Below, one piece after another: positions 30,560 through 38,304 of a stretch of 47,240 nucleotides of DNA. The stretch's first letter is position 1; the number at the start of each line of letters is the position of its first letter. This DNA is from JAWVFN01 sp963696625 (GTDB taxonomy: Bacteria > Actinomycetota > Thermoleophilia > Solirubrobacterales > 70-9). The notes under the pieces were generated by a model, which saw only the letters and a list, made by a program, of their open reading frames with translations, was not told the origin of the DNA and did not search any database. The stretch covers positions 1 through 47,240 of the forward strand of contig CAVOKZ010000027.1 of the NCBI GenBank assembly GCA_963696625.1, in the 5' to 3' direction. The position numbers and the translations under genes were made by a program.

Positions 30560-31156
30560 TCACGCCGTCAGCGCCGGAGGTGGGCGCCGCGAGAAGCCGG
30601 AGGCAAGGGTGAGGCTCCGCAGCGCGCGAGCGGCCGGCGGCCGGCGAGCGCCGAGGCTGCGGGGCGCCCGCGGAACCGGCGCCGCCGCCCGAACCGGAGC
30701 GAGGCGCTCCTCGACAGCTTCGAGACCGCGCACCGCGAGCCAGGCGAACAGCCCGGACAGCAGCGCCAGCGGGATCGCGATCCAGCCGCCGTGACCGAGC
30801 AGGCCGGCGAGGCCGCCGGGGTGCCCGGCGGAGAGCACACCCTCGAGCAGTTCCTGGGTCAGGTAGGTGGCGAGCAGGACCCCCGCGTAGGAGCAGATCC
30901 GGGTCAGCGGCCGCGCGCGCGGCCGACGCGGGTCGCCGAGACGCCCCGCGAGGATCGTCGAGAGCAGCGTCGCCAGGACGAGCGCGGCCAGGATCGGCGG
31001 TAGAGCGCCGAGGTAGCTGTGCCCCTGCGCGGCGAGCGCGGTGCCGGCGTCCGCGCCGTAGCCCGCGAAATACCGCAGCTGATGGACGGTGAGGGCGCCG
31101 AGTGAGATCACTGCCAGGCTGCGCAGCGCAGCCGTGAAGCGGGTGCCGCGACTCAT
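30560..31156 (-). CDS. Hypothetical multi-pass membrane protein
   Basis: The 198-residue protein has about four hydrophobic helices: SLAVISLGALTVHQLRYFAG, ALPPILAALVLATLLSTILA, ICSYAGVLLATYLTQELLEG and WIAIPLALLSGLFAWLAVRG. An Arg/Pro/Ala-rich cytoplasmic tail ends the protein. Ser/His residues (TVHQLRY, QGHSYLG, SAGHPGG) lie near the membrane boundary. No family is recognised. It lies directly upstream of the cupredoxin gene on the same strand, with about 60 bases between, so it is probably in the same operon and may share its metal-related role. Confidence 0.65.
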   Translation of the reverse strand: MSRGTRFTAALRSLAVISLGALTVHQLRYFAGYGADAGTALAAQGHSYLGALPPILAALVLATLLSTILAGRLGDPRRPRARPLTRICSYAGVLLATYLTQELLEGVLSAGHPGGLAGLLGHGGWIAIPLALLSGLFAWLAVRGLEAVEERLAPVRAAAPVPRAPRSLGARRPPAARALRSLTLASGFSRRPPPALTA

Positions 31157-31168
31157 TGCGTGGAGAGT

Positions 31169-31357
31169 CTAAGGCGCGGGCTGGGTCGTGGTCGCCGGAG
31201 TCGTGGTCGTGTCGTTGTCGATCGACGCGGAATCAACGGTCTGCTCGCTGAAGACGAAGACGAAGAGGGCGACGACGGCGAGTCCCAGCACGATGCCCGC
31301 GACGATCCCGATCGCCAGGTCCCCATGGCGCCGGAGGCGGAAGAGGCGGTACCTCAT
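31169..31357 (-). CDS. Small single-helix membrane protein with Thr-rich exterior tail
   Basis: The 62-residue product begins MRYRLFRLRRHGDLAIGIVA, continues with one helix (GIVLGLAVVALFVFVFSEQ) and ends in an Asp/Thr/Pro-rich segment. The basic N-terminus suggests N-in, C-out topology. The ATG at 31357 is preferred because the longer reading adds only an Arg/Pro-rich stretch without a ribosome-binding site. It lies between the heme-oxygenase-like gene and the membrane protein of the cupredoxin cluster. No function known. Confidence 0.6.
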   Translation of the reverse strand: MRYRLFRLRRHGDLAIGIVAGIVLGLAVVALFVFVFSEQTVDSASIDNDTTTTPATTTQPAP

Positions 31358-31376
31358 CTCCGCCCCGCGTCGGCGC

Positions 31377-32030
31377 CTAGACGCCGTCGAGCAGGCGCCA
31401 GTTGGCCTTGAAGGCGGCCTCGGCCGCGGCGACGACACGATCCTCGTCGCCATCACCTGACTCGTCGCTGCTCGGCTTCGCCTCCGCTGCGGCGGCGATC
31501 GCCTTCGCGATCAGCCGCTTCGAGCCCTCGGCGTGCTCGACGTCTGCCTGCTCGTGGACGCGGAAGTACTCGGTCGCCGCGCCCTCGTTCATGCCGTAGA
31601 GCTCGACCAGTCCCTCGCGCTTGATCTTGGCGATCTCGGGCTGACCGCTCTCGATCGCGTAGAGGGTCGCGAGCGCCTCGACGTAGCCGGTCGGGGCGGT
31701 CCACTCGTGGACGCAGCCGGCGGTCTCGGGAGTCGGCTCGGCGCTGATCGTGCCGCCGGCCGCCTCGACGAAGTCGTCCCACAGACCGATGTGGCCCTGT
31801 TCCTCGTCGGCGTGGCGGCGGAGCTCGTCCCGGGCCTCGGCCGGCGCGGAGTCGACGACGTCGGCGCTGAGCTTGGCGATCGCCTCGGTGGCGTGGCGGT
31901 ACTGGCCCGAGTACCGTGCCAGCTCCTCGCTCGTCAGCTCACCGTCGGACCAGCGCACGTAGAACGGATGCTCGAGCACGTTATGACGGGCGCGGGCCTC
32001 TTCGATTCGATCCCAAACTGACTTGCTCAC
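31377..32030 (-). CDS. Heme-oxygenase-like (TenA/PqqC/diiron) family enzyme
   Basis: The 217-residue protein is all-helical with the heme-oxygenase fold. It has SVWDRIEEARARHNVLEHPF, YVRWSDGELTSEELARYSGQ, a metal-type Glu/His pair in RRHADEEQGHIGLWDDF, and YFRVHEQADVEHAEGSKRL. The E...E-x2-H spacing fits the diiron oxidase/oxygenase branch (HDO) better than the heme or thiaminase branches, but this needs structure-based alignment. The GTG start follows AAGGAGAGGAG and leaves a clean N-terminus. The C-terminal ~45 residues are Ala/Glu-rich with an acidic GDGDED stretch. It lies between copper-type membrane genes and the iron importer genes, consistent with a metal-dependent enzyme. Substrate unknown. 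Confidence 0.78.
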   Translation of the reverse strand: MSKSVWDRIEEARARHNVLEHPFYVRWSDGELTSEELARYSGQYRHATEAIAKLSADVVDSAPAEARDELRRHADEEQGHIGLWDDFVEAAGGTISAEPTPETAGCVHEWTAPTGYVEALATLYAIESGQPEIAKIKREGLVELYGMNEGAATEYFRVHEQADVEHAEGSKRLIAKAIAAAAEAKPSSDESGDGDEDRVVAAAEAAFKANWRLLDGV

Positions 32031-32096
32031 CGACGAACTCCTCTCCTTGGAAAGTGGAGGCAAGAGAATAGCGAGGGCCCCAGAGGGGCCATTTCG

Positions 32097-32915
32097 ATGA
32101 GACCGCCGAGACGAGACATCGCCGCGCCGCCGTTTCCGCCCGACGCCCCCTGGAGCGACGGACGCGAGCGGGTGATGGAGCGGCTCACCACCGCCGGCCC
32201 GGTGCTGGTCCACTTCTTCGACTTCGCCCAGCTCAACGGGGTGCGCACGCTTCCGTACCTCGCGGCCTGGGACCGGCGCTACCGCGACGCCGGGCTGACG
32301 ACGCTCGGAGTCCACACCCCGCGCTACCCGTTCAGCGAGGACTTCGAGGCAGTGAGCGCGGCGGTCGAGCGGCTCGAGATCCCCTACCCCGTGGTCGGCG
32401 ATGAGGCGCGATCGATCTGGGCCGACTACGGCTGTCACGGCTGGCCGTCGCTGTTCCTCTGGTCGAAGGGGGGCGCCCTGCGCTGGTACCACTTCGGCGA
32501 GGGCGAATACGCGGCGACCGAGGAGGCGATCCAGGACGAGCTCGAGCTCGGCGTCCTAGAAGGCCGCCCGGCGCCGCTCGAGCCGCTTCGCCCCGGCGAC
32601 GCTCCGGGCGCGAGGGTGATGCCGCCGAGCGACGAGCTGCTCCCCGGCGGCACGGAAGCCGAGCCATGGCGCGCGAGCGGCGAGCAGCCCGCGCTGGAGA
32701 TCGAATACGAGGCCGCGGCGGCGTTCGCGACGCTCGACGGCTCGGGCGTCCTCAGGGTCTCGCTCGACGGCGGCTCGGCGGCCGAGATCGCCGTCGATCA
32801 CCCGGGGATCTATCCGCTGACGCAGGAGACCGGCCACGCCTCACACCGGCTCGAGCTCCACCCCGGGCCGGGCGTCGAGATCTACTCGGTCAGCTTCGCC
32901 GCCGGCCCCGCCTGA
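32097..32915 (+). CDS. Thioredoxin-fold protein (DipZ/TlpA-like) lacking the CxxC motif
   Basis: The 272-residue protein has a thioredoxin-like domain: GPVLVHFFDFAQLNGVRTLP, YLAAWDRRYRDAGLTTLGVH, TPRYPFSEDFEAVSAAVERL, IPYPVVGDEARSIWADYGCH and GWPSLFLWSKGGALRWYHFG. The layout matches the C-terminal part of DipZ, including a later jelly-roll-like segment (EYEAAAAFATLDGSGVLRVS, then SHRLELHPGPGVEIYSVSF). The active-site CxxC after the first strand is replaced by A-Q-L-N, so it cannot do dithiol exchange. No signal peptide is seen. It may be a structural or binding relative. It is divergent from the heme-oxygenase-like gene, with about 66 bases between. Confidence 0.7.
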   Translation: MRPPRRDIAAPPFPPDAPWSDGRERVMERLTTAGPVLVHFFDFAQLNGVRTLPYLAAWDRRYRDAGLTTLGVHTPRYPFSEDFEAVSAAVERLEIPYPVVGDEARSIWADYGCHGWPSLFLWSKGGALRWYHFGEGEYAATEEAIQDELELGVLEGRPAPLEPLRPGDAPGARVMPPSDELLPGGTEAEPWRASGEQPALEIEYEAAAAFATLDGSGVLRVSLDGGSAAEIAVDHPGIYPLTQETGHASHRLELHPGPGVEIYSVSFAAGPA

Positions 32916-32970
32916 TCTAACCCGACTTCCTGCATCGGAATTCGGGTACCCTAACGCGCTGCGCGGTCCA

Positions 32971-32984
32971 TTAGGGGCACCTAA
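32971..32984 (+). promoter_or_regulatory. Candidate iron-type operator upstream of efeO
   Basis: TTAGG-GGCA-CCTAA is a perfect inverted repeat 24 bases before the efeO GTG. The half-sites TTAGG and CCTAA are those of DtxR/IdeR boxes, but the spacing (4) is shorter than the classical 9. A TACCCT at about 32947-32952 could be the -10, placing the repeat downstream of the start of transcription. Confidence 0.4.
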
Positions 32985-33008
32985 CAACAACGGAACCAAG
33001 GAGGTTCA

Positions 33009-34100
33009 GTGAATTCATTGAGCAGGGGAATGGTCGCGCTGACCGCGGCGAGCGCGATCGGACTGGCAGCAGCGGGATGCGGAGGGGGCGATGACGACAC
33101 GAGCACGGAGGCATCGGCCGCCAACTTGAGCGCGATCAAGGACTACCTGACCGAGCACACGGCGGCTCTCCAGACCCACATCGGGGAGCTGCAGGCCAAG
33201 AGCGACGAGTACTTCGACCTCGCCGCCTCGGTCAACTTCGACTACGCGCGGCTGATGGCCGAGCACGGCGGCGAGGTCGCCGCGATCCTCGACGACTCGA
33301 AGACGATCTACGTCGAGGCCAACCCCAACTACGAGCAGATGGAGGGGATCGTCGCGGGTGTCCCCCGCCTCTCCCAGTACGACGTCGACATCGACGCCGG
33401 AGCGGACGCTTCCGATCCCGAGAACGCCGTCTCCTACAGCCTCAAGACCGAGGACGGCCAGACCCTGAAGCAGCCCGGCAACCTCTTCTTCCTCACCGAG
33501 ACCGCGCTCTACGGCACCGAGCCCAAGTTCCTCGCCAAGGGCGTCAAGCGGGATGTCGACGGCGACGGCAAGGTCGAGTTCGGCGAGGGGCTGCCCGACG
33601 CGCAGATCTACAAGGCGACGCTCGACGAGTTCGCGGCCCAGGCCGCCTCGCTCGACGAGGATGCGCAGGCGTTCGAGCCGACCGACTCCGACGCCTTCAC
33701 GGCGCTGACGATCATGGTCCCGACGATGAGCGAGTACTTCGAGTCGTGGAAGAACTCGGCCTTCGTCGCGGGCCGGGACAACTTCAGCGAGCGGGCTTTC
33801 GTCGCGACCTCGCGGCTCTCGGACATCACCGACATCCTCGGCGGCCTGGTTCTCACCTACGACCAGGTCAAGCCGCTGGTCGCCGAGCAAGATCCGCAGC
33901 AGGCCGAGCAGACCGAGAAGTCGCTTCAGAGCCTGCACGACTTCGCCGCCGGCCTGCGCGACCAGGAGGCGGGCGGTCGCAAGTTCACGGCCGAGGAGGC
34001 CGACACGCTCGGCGCCGAGGCGCAGGCCCAGGCCGAGGCGATCGCGGGTCAGATCACGCAGGCGGCGGCGCGCGCCAACGTGGAGATCCAGGAGGCATAG
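33009..34100 (+). CDS. efeO: EfeO-like iron-uptake lipoprotein (imelysin/M75 family)
   Basis: The 363-residue lipoprotein has signal core VALTAASAIGLAAAGCGG with the Cys at about residue 24 and an acidic linker (GGGDDDTSTE). A helical imelysin-type domain follows. It begins AIKDYLTEHTAALQTHIGEL and includes VNFDYARLMAEHGGEVAAIL, NPNYEQMEGIVAGVPRLSQY, and a late MVPTMSEYFESWKNSAFVAG. The family collects iron outside the membrane for the FTR1-type permease EfeU. The N-terminal cupredoxin of longer EfeO proteins is absent, but a separate cupredoxin lies 3 kb upstream. The GTG follows AAGGAGG. efeU starts 7 bases after its stop, so they form an operon. It is somewhat divergent from classical EfeO, so the name is by family and context. 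Confidence 0.8.
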   Translation: MNSLSRGMVALTAASAIGLAAAGCGGGDDDTSTEASAANLSAIKDYLTEHTAALQTHIGELQAKSDEYFDLAASVNFDYARLMAEHGGEVAAILDDSKTIYVEANPNYEQMEGIVAGVPRLSQYDVDIDAGADASDPENAVSYSLKTEDGQTLKQPGNLFFLTETALYGTEPKFLAKGVKRDVDGDGKVEFGEGLPDAQIYKATLDEFAAQAASLDEDAQAFEPTDSDAFTALTIMVPTMSEYFESWKNSAFVAGRDNFSERAFVATSRLSDITDILGGLVLTYDQVKPLVAEQDPQQAEQTEKSLQSLHDFAAGLRDQEAGGRKFTAEEADTLGAEAQAQAEAIAGQITQAAARANVEIQEA

Positions 34101-34107
34101 GGCCGGC

Positions 34108-36606
34108 TTGCCGCAATTGGGCTCACGGCACGCACAGGCGACGGCCGCGGCATTTGCCGGGGCCGTCGCTCTGCTTCTTGCCTCTGCCGCGGGGGCGTTG
34201 GCCGCGCACCGCCCGGCGCCCCCGTGGGAGGCGGCGGAGGCCGTCCGCGGAGCCCTGTTCGAGGCCCAGTCCTCGCTGCTACTCGGCGAGGCCGCCGAGC
34301 GCGACGCCGCCGCCGCGCAGGCGGCGCTGTCGGGGCCGCTTCAGGAGACGCTGGCCGCGTCGGCGCCCAGCGAGCTGGGCCAGATCGATCGCGCCCTCGC
34401 CGACGCCGGGCGCGCGGCGTCGGCGAGCGACGAGGTGGCGCTCGCCGACGCGCGCGGGCGAGCCGTCGCGGCGCTGCGCCGGGCGAGCTACGCGATCACC
34501 GTCGCCGCGACCGCGGCCGGGGACGTGGGCACCGCGAGCGCCTGGCTGCTCGTCCGCGACTTTCGCGCCGCCACCCGCTTCACGCGACCGAGCGCCGACG
34601 CGACCGAAGCCCTTTCGGCGCTCGAGGCCGGTGAGATCGACCCGTCGGAAGCCGCGACCGAGGTCAAGAAGGACCTCCTCGACGCCTACCAGGCGCAGCT
34701 CTCCGACAATCTCGCCGACTCGCTCGAGGGCGACAGGCGCGGCTTCGCGGCGCGGCGCGCCGAGACCGCCGAGATCGCCGCCGGCTACTGGCTGATCATC
34801 CGCCCCGAGTACGTCAAGCAGCGCGACGCCGAGACCGCCGCCGCTCTCGATGCGAGCTTCGCCCGCCTGGCAAACGACGCCGCCGAGGGCGGCAGGGCTT
34901 TCGAGGCCGACGCCGCCGAGATCGAGCAGGCGCTCGACGGCTTCACCGCCGCCGCCTTCACCCCCGAGGAACAGGCGCGGCGGGCGACCCAGCTGCTGCG
35001 CTTCGTCGACCTGGTCCCGGTCGAGTACGGCCGCGGCACCGAGGACGGGCGCGTCACCAAGGACTTCGAGATCCAGGAGGCAGCGGCGTTCCTCGACGGC
35101 ACCGACGCCGCCTTCGCCGACCTCAAGGGCGCCCTCGAGCAGCGCGACGCGGCGGCCGTCGCCGAGATCGACGCCGCTCTGGCCCGGATGCGGACGCTGG
35201 TGACGACGACCCAGGAGGGCGGCACCGTGGCAGCCGACGAGGACGTCGAGGCCGAGCGCGACACCGCCAAGGACGGGCTCGAGCGGATCATGCCCGACGA
35301 GTGGAAGGAGTCCGGCGAGGATGCCGACTTCGACCTGATCCAGATCTCGCTCGACCAGATGCAGGCGGCGCTGGGCGCCGGCGAGTACTCCCAGGCCGAA
35401 CAGGCCCGGCTCGCCGCCTACGCATTCCTCGACTTCGGGCCGGAGCTGAAGCTGAAGGCCTTCAACCCCCAGCTCGCGCTCGAGCTCGAGGCGCTGTTCT
35501 GGTACGGCGCCGACGGGCATCGCGGCCTCGCCGAGCTGGTCGCCGACCACGCGAGCGTCGGCGAGGTTCGCGACACCCGCGTGCCGCTCGACGAGAAGCT
35601 CGGCGACGCTCAGAGCACGCTCGGCGAAGGCACCAGTGCAACCACCGCGATCGTCAACTCCGCGCTGATCGTCTTTCGCGAGGGCCTCGAGGGCATCCTC
35701 ATCCTCGCCGCGATCACGGCCAGCCTCACCGGCGCGCGGAGGAGGCTGCGGCGCCCGATCCTCCGCGGGGCTCTGATCGCGCTTCCCGCCAGCATCGCCC
35801 TGTTCGTCGCCTCACTGAGCCTGCTCGACACGCTCTCGCGCTTCGGCGAGAAGCTCGAGGCGGTCGTCGGGCTGATCGCGATCGCGGTGCTGCTGGTGAC
35901 GCTCAACTGGTTCTTCCACCGCGTCTACTGGACCGAGTGGATCTCCAGCCACCGGGCGCGCGGAAAGCAGCTGACCGCCGGCGCTGCGACCGGGGCCGGG
36001 GTCGCCGGCGCGACGGTCGCCGGGCTCTACCTGCTCGGGTTCACCAGCGTCTTCCGCGAGGGCTTCGAGACCGTGCTCTTTCTCCAAGCCGTGCAGCTCA
36101 GCTCGGGCACCGGCGTGGTCGTCGCCGGGGTCGTTCTCGGCCTGATCGCGACCGGGATCGTCGGCGGCGCGACCTTCGCCCTCGAGCAGCGCATGCCCTA
36201 CAAGAAGATGCTGATCGTCACCGGCGTCCTGATCTCGTTGGTGCTGGTCTCGATGGTCGGCAACACGGCGCGCGTGATGCAGGCTGTCGGCTGGCTGCCG
36301 ATCAACCCCTTCGACGTCCAGTTCCCGCTCTGGACCGGGACCTGGCTCGGCGTCTTCCCGACCATGGAGACGATCACCGCCCAGGTGGTTGCGCTCGCCT
36401 TCGTGCTCGGCAGCTACTTCCTCGCCGAGTACGTCCGCAAGCGCAACATCCGCCGCGCGGTCGAGGAGACGGAGGCCAGGGAAGCCGAGGACGCTGCGGT
36501 GGCGGCCAACGGAAACGGCAGCGGCAACGGGCGCGCGAAGCCGGCGCTGGATCCCGATGCACCGCGGATCGACTCCGGGTCGAGGGACCACACGGCGGTC
36601 AAGTAG
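34108..36606 (+). CDS. efeU: FTR1-family iron permease with long N-terminal extracytoplasmic domain (EfeU-like)
   Basis: The 832-residue protein has a signal-anchor (AAAFAGAVALLLASAAGALA) and a ~500-residue helical exterior region. The FTR1 permease domain then runs from about 515 to 790. Both iron-binding motifs of the permease are present: FREGLEGILILAAIT near residue 525 and FREGFETVLFLQAVQ near residue 650. Helices include ALIALPASIALFVASLSLLD and VVGLIAIAVLLVTLNWFFHR. The exterior part (SLLLGEAAERDAAAAQAALS, AAGYWLIIRPEYVKQRDAET) resembles imelysin-like helical bundles, so iron capture and transport may be joined in one chain. Bacterial EfeU alone is about 280 residues. The TTG start follows the efeO stop by 7 bases. 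A cytoplasmic Gly/Asn-rich tail ends the protein, and the 3' end overlaps vapC by 8 bases. Confidence 0.88.
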   Translation: MPQLGSRHAQATAAAFAGAVALLLASAAGALAAHRPAPPWEAAEAVRGALFEAQSSLLLGEAAERDAAAAQAALSGPLQETLAASAPSELGQIDRALADAGRAASASDEVALADARGRAVAALRRASYAITVAATAAGDVGTASAWLLVRDFRAATRFTRPSADATEALSALEAGEIDPSEAATEVKKDLLDAYQAQLSDNLADSLEGDRRGFAARRAETAEIAAGYWLIIRPEYVKQRDAETAAALDASFARLANDAAEGGRAFEADAAEIEQALDGFTAAAFTPEEQARRATQLLRFVDLVPVEYGRGTEDGRVTKDFEIQEAAAFLDGTDAAFADLKGALEQRDAAAVAEIDAALARMRTLVTTTQEGGTVAADEDVEAERDTAKDGLERIMPDEWKESGEDADFDLIQISLDQMQAALGAGEYSQAEQARLAAYAFLDFGPELKLKAFNPQLALELEALFWYGADGHRGLAELVADHASVGEVRDTRVPLDEKLGDAQSTLGEGTSATTAIVNSALIVFREGLEGILILAAITASLTGARRRLRRPILRGALIALPASIALFVASLSLLDTLSRFGEKLEAVVGLIAIAVLLVTLNWFFHRVYWTEWISSHRARGKQLTAGAATGAGVAGATVAGLYLLGFTSVFREGFETVLFLQAVQLSSGTGVVVAGVVLGLIATGIVGGATFALEQRMPYKKMLIVTGVLISLVLVSMVGNTARVMQAVGWLPINPFDVQFPLWTGTWLGVFPTMETITAQVVALAFVLGSYFLAEYVRKRNIRRAVEETEAREAEDAAVAANGNGSGNGRAKPALDPDAPRIDSGSRDHTAVK

Positions 36607-37012
36607 GTCCTCCCTGGCCGTCGGCGAGCCGCAGCGCGGTATGCCGGGCGATGGCCTCGTAGTCGCGGTCCTCGGAAAGGATCGAGGCCCCGACCCGGAT
36701 CGCGACCGCGGCGATCAAGCAGTCGAGGAGGCGGCGCGGCGTATCGCCTCCCGAACGGCAGCGGAGGTAGATCGAGGCCGCATCCTCCCAGTCGCGCTCC
36801 CCGCGGACTTGAGCCATCTCGCAGGCGGCCAGCGCCCGTCGCAGCCGTTGGCGGTGCGCCGGCCCACGCGCCCCTGCAAGCAGCTCCATCGAAACCGGCC
36901 CGGTCGTAGCGAGGTGCTCGCCGCCCTCGATCAGCGAACGAAGCCGGCGGTGGGTCGGGCTTCCCGTCGCCCGCAGCAGCTCGATCCAGGCCGAGGAGTC
37001 AACGAGGATCAT
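36599..37012 (-). CDS. vapC: VapC-type PIN-domain ribonuclease toxin
   Basis: The 137-residue PIN protein keeps the four acidic positions: Asp5 in ILVDSSAWIELL, Glu43 in PVSMELLAG, Asp97 in RLLDCLIAAVAI and Asp115/117 in LSEDRDYEAIA. PIN toxins of this type cut RNA, commonly tRNA or rRNA, when free of their antitoxin. The ATG overlaps the vapB stop (ATGA), the usual arrangement with the antitoxin first. The far end overlaps the end of efeU by 8 bases, so the pair is packed against a chromosomal gene without any visible insertion scar. Confidence 0.9.
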   Translation of the reverse strand: MILVDSSAWIELLRATGSPTHRRLRSLIEGGEHLATTGPVSMELLAGARGPAHRQRLRRALAACEMAQVRGERDWEDAASIYLRCRSGGDTPRRLLDCLIAAVAIRVGASILSEDRDYEAIARHTALRLADGQGGPT

Positions 37013-37236
37013 CGCGGCGCGAGCCAGCGATCGACGCCCGGGGCGTCGGCCGCGAGATCGTCGAGATCGCCCTCCCATCCCGAGCCCTCGAGCTCGAGCA
37101 GCTGCTCGCGGCTGAGCGGCTCGACGTCGAGGCTGCGTAGCGCCCCCTCGACGGCTTCGCGCTTGCTGCGAAAGCCGTAGCGCTTGATCACGCGCCCGAT
37201 GAGCGCGTCATCGATGTCGATGTTGGTGCGCGCCAC
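37009..37236 (-). CDS. vapB: VapB-type antitoxin (ribbon-helix-helix)
   Basis: The 75-residue protein starts MARTNIDIDDALIGRVIKRY, a type-II VapB beginning with the DNA-binding ribbon RTNIDID, followed by GFRSKREAVEGALRSLDVEP. The C-terminal LLELEGSGWEGDLDDLAAD and Pro-rich tail is the usual toxin-neutralising end. The start is GTG. It is coupled to vapC by an ATGA overlap. The palindrome at 37257 directly upstream is a likely operator for the VapBC complex. Confidence 0.9.
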   Translation of the reverse strand: MARTNIDIDDALIGRVIKRYGFRSKREAVEGALRSLDVEPLSREQLLELEGSGWEGDLDDLAADAPGVDRWLAPR

Positions 37237-37256
37237 ATCAACAGCGTAGCGGCTGA

Positions 37257-37274
37257 ATACACACGAATGTGTAT
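37257..37274 (-). promoter_or_regulatory. Candidate VapBC operator
   Basis: ATACACA-CGAA-TGTGTAT is an inverted repeat with 7-bp arms, about 20 bases before the vapB start. A TACGCT just downstream on the minus strand could be the -10 of the operon. Ribbon-helix-helix antitoxins typically bind such palindromes at their own promoter. Confidence 0.6.
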
Positions 37275-37296
37275 CGAAGGTGTGAGGAAGGCGAGC

Positions 37297-38271
37297 CTAG
37301 GCCGAGGCCGAAAGCTCGGTCCGGATCTTCTTCGGAAGCATGAAGCGCACGTCCTCGTCGATCACGCTCAGCTCCTTGACGTCGTCCGCCCCGCGCTCTG
37401 AAAAGTAGGAGACGAGGCGTTCGACCAGCTCCTCGGGGGCGCTGGCGCCGGAGGTGATGCCGACCGTCTCTACGCCCTCGAGCCATGATTCGTCGACCTG
37501 GAGGTGGTTGTCGATCAGGTGCGAGGCGGTGCCGAGCTCGCGGGCGACCTCGACCAGGCGGTTGGAGTTCGAAGAGTTGGTCGAGCCGATGACGAGCACC
37601 AGGTCACAGTGGTTGGCGAGCTCCTTTACCGCCATCTGGCGGTTGGTCGTCGCGTAACAGATGTCGTCGGTGCGGGGCCCGGTGATCTCGGGGAACTTCT
37701 GCTTGAGGCGCTCGATGATCTCGCTCGTCTCGTCGACCGAGAGCGTGGTCTGGGTGATGTAGGCGACCTTGCTCGGGTCGGGCAGCTCGAGCTCGTCGAC
37801 GTCTTCGACCGTCTGCACGAGGACGATGTTCTCGGGCGCCTCGCCGGTCGTGCCCTCGACCTCCTCGTGGCCCTCGTGGCCGACGAGCACGATCGTGTAG
37901 CCCTTCTCGGCGAACTTGACCGCCTCGACGTGGACCTTGGTCACGAGCGGGCAGGTCGCGTCGAGCGTCCGCAGGTTGCGCTTGGCCGCGTTCTCGTGGA
38001 CGCTCGGGGCGACGCCGTGGGCGGAGAAGACGACCATCTCTCCCTCGGGAACCTCGGTCTCCTCCTCGACGAAGATCGCGCCGCGCTTGGTCAGCTCCTC
38101 GACCACGTGCTTGTTGTGGACGATCTCCTTGCGCACGTAGATCGGAGCCCCGTGCAGGTCGAGCGCGTGCTCGACCGTCTGCACGGCGCGGTCGACGCCG
38201 GCGCAGTAGCCGCGGGGCGCGGCCAGCAGGACCCGCTTCGGGGCCGCCTTGCTTTCACTCGCAGAGGACAC
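37297..38271 (-). CDS. ispH: 4-hydroxy-3-methylbut-2-enyl diphosphate reductase IspH
   Basis: IspH is the last enzyme of the MEP pathway and makes IPP and DMAPP using a [4Fe-4S] cluster. The three cluster cysteines lie in LLAAPRGYCAGVDRAVQTVE (Cys23), TLDATCPLVTKVHVEAVKF (Cys107) and GPRTDDICYATTNRQ near residue 205. Other family marks are VFSAHGVAPSVHENA, VGHEGHEEVEGTTGE, VLVIGSTNSSNSNRLVEVAR and VGITSGASAPEELVERLV. I use the GTG at 38271; an ATG at 38295 adds eight non-conserved residues and is the main alternative. The enzyme is a Fe-S client of the Suf system in this window. It is divergent from the WS/DGAT gene. Confidence 0.95.
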   Translation of the reverse strand: MSSASESKAAPKRVLLAAPRGYCAGVDRAVQTVEHALDLHGAPIYVRKEIVHNKHVVEELTKRGAIFVEEETEVPEGEMVVFSAHGVAPSVHENAAKRNLRTLDATCPLVTKVHVEAVKFAEKGYTIVLVGHEGHEEVEGTTGEAPENIVLVQTVEDVDELELPDPSKVAYITQTTLSVDETSEIIERLKQKFPEITGPRTDDICYATTNRQMAVKELANHCDLVLVIGSTNSSNSNRLVEVARELGTASHLIDNHLQVDESWLEGVETVGITSGASAPEELVERLVSYFSERGADDVKELSVIDEDVRFMLPKKIRTELSASA

Positions 38272-38304
38272 GCGCCTACAGGTTAGGGAATACATTTCAG
38301 CCCT

